Source: Hypericum androsaemum (Eukaryota; Streptophyta; Magnoliopsida; Malpighiales; Hypericaceae). From it: a stretch of 64,000 nt of DNA. The stretch spans positions 17,106,092-17,170,091 of the forward strand of contig OZ023190.1 of the NCBI GenBank assembly GCA_963995505.1. Direction: 5' to 3'. Position 1 is the stretch's first letter. Each line of letters opens with the position of its first letter. Shown in pieces: positions 58,040-64,000 of the stretch. The notes beneath the pieces were generated by a model that was not told the origin of the DNA, did not search any database, and was given only the letters and a program-made list of their open reading frames with translations. The position numbers and the translations under genes are program-made.

Positions 58040-61000
58040 GCCTGGCAGTTCAAGGCCGGTTCATGAACTATCGGTTATAGTTGAACTGGGCAATTCACTT
58101 TTAAAAAGTAAAGATGTAATTGGAGTTACACTTAATGTAACAAATTCAATTTTCAGAATATTCTTGGCTCTAAAAATATCAAAACTTGACCCGATTTCAT
58201 GTGTATGTGATTCTCCGATTCTTGTTTCTCTAAAACACAGAACTCAAACTTTCATAGAAGGTTCCTTTAACAGTGACCACATATTATGTTCCGTTTACGA
58301 GAACCGCCAGTTGGACGGTTAGAACCACCCCGTGGCTAACCCTAGGCGTATACATGAAAATTGATGTGGGATTTCTCTCCCCAAAAAAAATTATGTGGGA
58401 TTATTGGGTCGTGGTAGTTAATTCAGAAACATGGTGTTCGTAGTTTTCGAGGAATAGCCATTTATGGGCATTTGCAAATTTCCATATTTTGACGGGGGAG
58501 TTCTTTTTATTGTCGCGCAAGAGAGATACAAGGAGCGGACCTGGAAGAAGTAGCTAGTAGGTAAAGGCGTGATATTTAGGGTCCAAAACCACAAGGCCAT
58601 AGGAGATCTTAGTAGTCAATTCATGCCGGGACTGTAAGGAACCTAGCCTTCATCGAATTCTGGGAGGAGCCCTTCCGTCTCTGTGTCCTATTACCACAGG
58701 CTTTTCCATTTGCATCCAGACATCTAACCTGATTTGAAGCACAAAATTAGTTAGTTGGACTAATTGGAAATATGTCAACCAATACTATACCCAATTATAC
58801 TTGCATAGTTTGTTCTAATTTAGTCAAAAGTTCAAATTATGACGATGTTACTATGTTAAAAACCTGGTTGAAATACTCTCTCATCGTATGCAATACTGAA
58901 TGGAATATTAATTAGTCGGTAAAGTAAATGTACGGGGAGTGAAATAGAACATGAAAACATAAGTTCATTAGAGCCATGGGCTCTGAATGTTGACTGTTGA
59001 AGAATGAGCCGGCGATTCATAAGCAGTAGTTTTTCACCAATGGGCCACGTATTTGTTTGTTTATGACTCGCTGATGTCTGCTGCAAAATTCATGATTCAC
59101 GATTGATCTAGAGTAAAAAATTGTTAATATTATTTAGATGTTATTCTTTTAATAATATCTACTCAATTCACAATTTTTAAATTCAAAACTTCTTTAGAAA
59201 AAATCAAACTCTCTATCGCGTGTACGAACTTGAATCGGTAATAGACTACATAGTATTTTTGGTAAATTTTTGGTATTTAAGGTCGACTATTATTGAGCGC
59301 TATTTACGAGTAACTTTTCTTATTGATGTCTTTTCTATTTGTAACACTTGAATTCAAGATTTTTAGAGAATTGAAGACTCTTGCCTCTTACGGAAAATAG
59401 TTTGAAATGGTCGGAATGTAGAAGCGGGATGTGAATTTGGATATATGTCGAAAGGGGTCAAGATTGGTGCATGGTTACATTATTTATGAAGTTAAAATTG
59501 TATTAATAATTACGCTATGTACAAGATCTTGCACCGTGGCAACGAAGCCTGCCAGAATTGCACAAGATAAACAAGAAGTAGGCGACGGGACAATCCAAAT
59601 AGACAACCTACTAGTTAGGTAATGACATTCTACTAGCTAGACAAACATGCGATGTTTATGTCTCACTCAGCATGATTTACCACTTCCAAAAATGTACCTT
59701 AATTTTTTTTCTCTTTTACGCCCAAGCAGAGACACTGGTCATTGGATTAAAATTTACACAAATTTATTTTTTTGCGTACCATAAAATAATAGAGAGTCGT
59801 ATAAATGTTCTCAAATAAAATGTAATATGACATGATGCCTTTCAAAAATAATACTTTTGCTTCTTTGGACAATTAGAATTGTATTTACCTAGAGAAAATA
59901 TATGCCAACAATAATAAGTAATTATACTTGATATCGATTACATCACCTAAATATCTAACGACATTAATTTTCTACGAATGTATTCTAGATAAAATTCTAT
60001 CAAAGAAACAAATAAGTTTGGTAAGTAAACGATCATATTCCAAGATAAAACGATTATACCACCACTGGGGCGGTACACCAATGGTTACATACTAATATTT
60101 TTGTGAAATCTTTGATTTTCAAAATTCATTACTAGTAGTCTCTATTTTAAGGGATGATTCTCTAGCTAATATTTTTAAATTTATGAGACTTAAATTAATT
60201 AAGATCATGTCAAGTGAGTCAAAATTTTCCATAAAAAATGGCACAAAATAGCCCCAGATCTGATCCTCCTCATAAATTTTATGAGTTGCAGTGACCAGGC
60301 CCGGGCTAAGGACGAACTCCCATTGGTGTTTACTCTAATACATTGCAAAACAAAGGTTATGCTATGTCGTACTCCACATCATAATTTTATTGTTTTTATT
60401 AATGTTCATGGGTCGACAAAAAGATAGGGAAAAAACGAAGTTGGGTGACAGTTGATGAGCTAGCGAGGGGTGGCATTCAATGTCGAGGTTCGCCGCCCAA
60501 CCTACGAGCTATGGAGATGTTGGCCGTGGGTAGCACTTGGTGCGAGTTCGCATGCAATGAATCCCAGTCCTAATTACCCACCTCTCTACTATCCTAATAT
60601 AAACCCTCATAAGTTTTATGGTTTTGGATTAAGTGGGGACAACATAAAAATCGTTCTCACGGAGAGAATTTTGTTTGGACCATCAAATTTTATTAAAAAT
60701 CGTGTATACAGATCTGACAGTTATTAAAAACTGTATCTATAAGTATAATGACTTGATTTATTTCAATAGGGACAACTCTTATCTCCATTGAATCCGAACC
60801 TAGACTCCATAACCAATATTTAGTTTTTGTCTTTTACAACTCAAAAATTCACGAATACCAATATTATATAGGGAAAAATATATTTTAGTACCCTGTAGTA
60901 TCACACTTTTTTCAATAGGACCATGTAGTTTAAAAACTATCAATCAGGTCCAAATTGTTTGAAAATTTATCAACCTACGGTCCCACTCAAGCCCGGACGA

Positions 61001-61337
61001 CTTTCGAACCTAGCTAGACAGCCACGTCACACAAAATCTTCTAATGTCTTGCCAAGTAGACTTTTGAAAAAGTATCAAAATGATCCCAAATTTATACTCG
61101 GTAAAAGTGGCAATCCTAACCCTTCGTCTATCTTGAAACCCAAAAAAAAAAACAAGAACCCAAAATCACGTACATCTTGTGTGGGGAATTGTGGCTCAAG
61201 GAGAAGCTTCTCTCCACCACCCAGATCTTGCCCCTTCGACGCGGCGGTGCCTGTGGTTGCCATCGTCGATGTCGCTGAGATCCTTGTCGGGGTCGTCACT
61301 GGCGTAACCGGGGGAGAAGCCTCGAGGTTGAGGTTTG
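58040..61337. other. Gene-poor region before the Copia element
   Basis: No gene recognised. The last part (about 60880-61330) differs: it has TTTTAGTACCCTGTAGTATCAC and TCAATAGGACCATGTAGTTT wording and a GC-rich stretch (61195-61330), and looks like fragments of another repeat into which the Copia element inserted. ORFs there on both strands are not convincing proteins. Confidence 0.4.
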
Positions 61338-62272
61338 TGTTGGGTTTTGAATGCATTTTTTAATGCATTTGGCCCAAAGTGGAAAGGCCCAAAGTGGAGG
61401 CCCAAAAGGGAAATGAATAGGGCAATACCACATTGATTAGAGCAAGGAGGATTTCCTTGTTTATAAGGAATTCCCCTCCTTGCCTCTCAACTTGATTGGC
61501 TACCCAAAAGGCTAACCCACCGCTAGCTGCCTGCGAGGACGGTGCGAAGCACCGTCCGAGCACGCGCTCGCGCACGTGCGTGTGCGCATGGCGCATTGGA
61601 CGCAGGTCGCAATGGGCGCTTTGTGGTGCACTTGGCACTTTGCACGTGCGCATCGTCTGGAGGAGCCTTAAGTATTTTGCCCGGGCCCGGAGGCAGCTGC
61701 GCAGCTACCGAAGCGACGAGAAGCTGCGAGCGCCTTCAGGTTGGCCGCCGAAGAGGCACGACGGGATGGAAAGTCCGGGAGACTTCCAGAAGGCCGAAGG
61801 GCTGCAAAATCCATCGCGAAAGGGCGGCAGCGCAGCGTGGAGCGCCTGGAAGGATCCAGAAGCCTCCGAAGGGTCACGAGCGCAGCCTGGTGCGCCTGGA
61901 AGGGTGCAGAAGCCACCAAAGGGCCACGAGCGCAGCCAGACAGTCTGTTGGCCGAGCGGACGCGTCCCTTCGGGGTGGCTGCCTCCCTGCCTCCTCCAGC
62001 CTATAAATAGGCGTGCCCTCCTTGCCATTTCCTCATCTCAGCAGCACATGCATCTTCTAGCATTGTTGTCTTCTCCTCTCCCCCCGTTCTTCATCTAGAG
62101 AAAAGTCCCGAAAGTTCTGGGTATATAAGGGTTCGCCCGAAAGTTTCGAGATACGTGTGCAACGGTCTTGGAAATGCCCTAAACAGTCGTTGTATCTTGG
62201 GGACGATTGCCGAAGCCCGTACCGCACTGAAATATACGGGGCAATCTCATCTTACGGAGAAAGTGTCCAACA
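61338..62272 (+). repeat. 5' LTR of Copia element
   Basis: 935 bp by termini TGTTGGG...GTCCAACA. Unusually GC-rich from 61500 to 62000. It has a run of alternating purine/pyrimidine near 61560-61590 (GCGCACGTGCGTGTGCGC), a tandem duplication at 61830-61936 and a TATA box CTATAAATAG at 62001-62010. Confidence 0.85.
61830..61936. repeat. 50-bp tandem repeat in the Copia LTR U3
   Basis: Units start at 61830 and 61880, with a third start at 61930 (GCGCAGC each time); inside each are GCGCCTGGAAGG, CAGAAGCC and GGG(T/C)CACGA. A more diverged relative (CCAGAAGGCCGAAGGGC) precedes them near 61785. The array ends about 65 bp before the TATA box, where enhancer repeats are often found. Confidence 0.85.
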
Positions 62273-62354
62273 CTTACCTCGACTGAAGAAGATCCTAATC
62301 AAGTACACCAACTCCGACAAACAATAATCGTAAGACGAGATTGTGTACTTGAAG

Positions 62355-64000
62355 ATGGCATCGACAAGCTCAGCACCAGTGCCAGCGGTCCCGGGAACTG
62401 TCCACGCCGAAAGGCCGGCCAAGTTCAACGGTACCGAATTCAAGAGGTGGCAACAGAAGATGTTGTTCTACCTGACGACGCTCAACCTGGTCCGATTCTT
62501 GAAGGAAGAGGCTCCGAAGGTGGCGGAAAATGAGGCAGATCAACAGAAGATCAACGCCCTCGATGCATGGAGTCACAGCGACTTCCTATGCCGGAACTAC
62601 GTCCTGAATGGACTAGACGACACGCTCTACAACGTCTACGCGGAAGCTAAGACCGCTAAAGAGCTGTGGAGTTCACTCGAGAAGAAGTATAAAACGGAGG
62701 ATGCCGGGACGAAGAAATTCATCATCGGACAATTCCTCGACTTCAAGATGGTGGACTCCAAGAAGGTCATCGACCAAGTGCAAGAGTTGCAGCTGATCCT
62801 TCACGAGATCCAAGCCGAAGGGATGCAACTCAGCGAGTCCTTCCAAGTAGCTGCAATGATCGAGAAGCTCCCCCCGCTGTGGAAGGACTTCAAGAGCTAC
62901 CTCAAGCACAAGAGGAAGGACATGGGCCTAGAAGACCTGATAGTGAGACTAAGGATCGAGGAAGACAACCGAAAATCCGAAGTCAAGCAAGGCAAGTCCA
63001 ACTCTGAGACCACCGTGCACCTCGCTGAGGGAAAAAGTGGCAAGAAGAGGAAGAAGTCCGAGGATAAGCAGAAGGAGCAAAAGCCCAAGAAGAAAAAGAT
63101 CAAGGGCGACTGCTACAACTGCGGGAAACCCGGACACATGGCTAAGGACTGTCGCCAGCCAAAGAAGGACGACCAAGGAAGGGCTAACCTGGCTGAAGAC
63201 TTATCCCAGATGGATCTGTCAGCCGTAGTGTTTGAAGCCAACCTGGTGGACAATCCGAGAGAGTGGTTCGTGGATACTGGAGCTACCCGCCACGTCTGCT
63301 CGGACAAGGAGATGTTCTCGAACTATATTCCGATCACCGGCCGAAAGCTGTTCATGGGAAACTCTGCAACGTCCAAGATCGTCGGTCTGGGAAAGGTGGT
63401 CCTGAAGCTGACCTCAGGAAAGGAGCTGACCCTCAAGGATGTGCTGCATGTCCCGGACATCCGCAAGAACTTAGTCTCTGGCTCACTGTTAAGCAAAGCC
63501 GGTCTTAAGCTTGTATTTGAGGCTGACAAGTTTGTACTGACCAAAGCGGGTCAATTCATAGGAAAGTGTTATCTAGAAAAGGGGCTATTTAAGATGAATG
63601 TAATAACTGTACATCGCACCTTTAACGGTGAAAATAAAGTTAATGCTTCTTCTTACTTGGCCGAGTGTTCTAATTTATGGCATGGTAGATTAGGACACGT
63701 AAATCTAAACTCGCTAAGAAAGTTAGTAAGTTTAAATTTATTACCGAATCTAGAGTTCAACCCATCCGATAAATGTGAAGTATGTGTGGAGGCTAAAATG
63801 ACCAAAGCACCTTTCCATTCAGTGGAAAGAAGTACTACGCCTTTAGAATTAGTTCATACGGATACTTGCGATATGAAACACGTGCAAACTAAAGGCGGGA
63901 AGAAATACTTCATCACGTTTATCGATGATTGTACGAGATACTGTTACGTATATCTCCTAAAGGGCAAAGACGAAGCTCTTGATGCTTTTAAGAGATATAA
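62355..64000 (+). CDS. Copia gag-pol polyprotein, N-terminal 548 residues
   Basis: Open from ATG 62355 to the window edge. Gag (about 1-230) starts [14 protein letters not shown] and has [20 protein letters not shown] and [14 protein letters not shown], the usual Copia Gag (UBN2-like) pattern. A Lys-rich linker leads to the CCHC knuckle [14 protein letters not shown] at 253-266. The protease has FVDTGA with D307. The pre-integrase has LWHGRLGH (H443) and CEVCVEAK; the integrase core starts with D503 (HTDTC) and D524 (FIDDCTRY). Reverse transcriptase would follow outside. Codon use changes sharply near 63480: before it third positions are mostly G/C, after it mostly A/T. Single-frame gag-pol is typical of Copia. 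Confidence 0.93.
   Translation, partial: MASTSSAPVPAVPGTVHAERPAKFNGTEFKRWQQKMLFYLTTLNLVRFLKEEAPKVAENEADQQKINALDAWSHSDFLCRNYVLNGLDDTLYNVYAEAKTAKELWSSLEKKYKTEDAGTKKFIIGQFLDFKMVDSKKVIDQVQELQLILHEIQAEGMQLSESFQVAAMIEKLPPLWKDFKSYLKHKRKDMGLEDLIVRLRIEEDNRKSEVKQGKSNSETTVHLAEGKSGKKRKKSEDKQKEQKPKKKKIKGDCYNCGKPGHMAKDCRQPKKDDQGRANLAEDLSQMDLSAVVFEANLVDNPREWFVDTGATRHVCSDKEMFSNYIPITGRKLFMGNSATSKIVGLGKVVLKLTSGKELTLKDVLHVPDIRKNLVSGSLLSKAGLKLVFEADKFVLTKAGQFIGKCYLEKGLFKMNVITVHRTFNGENKVNASSYLAECSNLWHGRLGHVNLNSLRKLVSLNLLPNLEFNPSDKCEVCVEAKMTKAPFHSVERSTTPLELVHTDTCDMKHVQTKGGKKYFITFIDDCTRYCYVYLLKGKDEALDAFKRY

Larger units (their letters stand above)
61338..64000 (+). mobile_element. Ty1/Copia LTR retrotransposon, 5' part
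   Basis: LTR, leader and gag-pol running off the window end. LTR termini are TGTTGG and CCAACA. The gag-pol frame is open to the last base, so at least this part is intact. No TGG-type primer-binding site directly follows the LTR; the sequence there is CTTACCTCGACTGAAG, so the primer may be an internal tRNA region or another tRNA. The 3' LTR and target duplication lie outside the window. Confidence 0.92.

Noticed and set aside
61496..62098. 200-codon and overlapping ORFs in the 61.5-62.1 kb GC-rich block
   Set aside because: Inside the Copia LTR; open frames on both strands result from GC-rich tandem repeats.

Overview
The window is nuclear DNA of a flowering plant, most likely a eudicot. 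It is AT-rich, has small genes with GT-AG introns, an intron-containing plant tRNA-Tyr, and plant-only gene families (EBF F-box, CIPK/SOS2 kinase, YABBY). I see no rRNA, CRISPR array, bacterial operon or organellar insertion. The supplied ORFs are mostly exon fragments and shadows, so the gene models below were assembled by hand by joining exons at GT-AG sites and checking phase. All totals come out in frame.

Layout. 0.6-1.8 kb: organellar-type ribosomal protein bL36 (+). 2.5-3.9 kb: a small Gag1-clamp/DUF4050 protein, five exons (+). 5.04-5.13 kb: tRNA-Tyr(GUA) with an 18-nt intron. 5.7-6.3 kb: a foldback MITE. 6.3-12 kb: gene-empty AT-rich DNA. 12.26-14.38 kb: EBF-type F-box/LRR protein of ethylene signalling (+). 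15.6-18.2 kb: two long-inverted-repeat elements with 8-bp target duplications. 19.49-23.28 kb: SOS2/CIPK24 kinase, fourteen exons (-). 27.2-40.2 kb: a nest of retrotransposons. 41.17-42.39 kb: TPR protein (+). 43-47.5 kb: more MITEs. 49.43-52.73 kb: YABBY5-type transcription factor, seven exons (-). 54-61 kb: gene-poor, with a 37-bp tandem repeat and a possible poly(A) retrocopy. 61.3-64 kb: 5' part of a Ty1/Copia element that runs off the window.

The retrotransposon nest holds two complete insertions with perfect 5-bp target duplications, both inside one older repeat. The first (27466-31137, minus strand) has identical 232-bp LTRs, an initiator-Met primer-binding site, a Ty3-type Gag and no pol. 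The second (32051-39499, plus strand) has 1592-bp LTRs differing at 9 sites, encodes only Gag and protease, and carries at its primer-binding site the reverse complement of a whole mature tRNA-Asp including CCA. That primer-binding site is the most unusual object in the window. It looks like a fossil of reverse transcriptase copying its entire tRNA primer instead of stopping at the usual 18 or so bases.

The host genes do not form a pathway cluster. Three of them have well-known roles (ethylene response, salt tolerance, leaf/organ polarity) but their proximity looks incidental.
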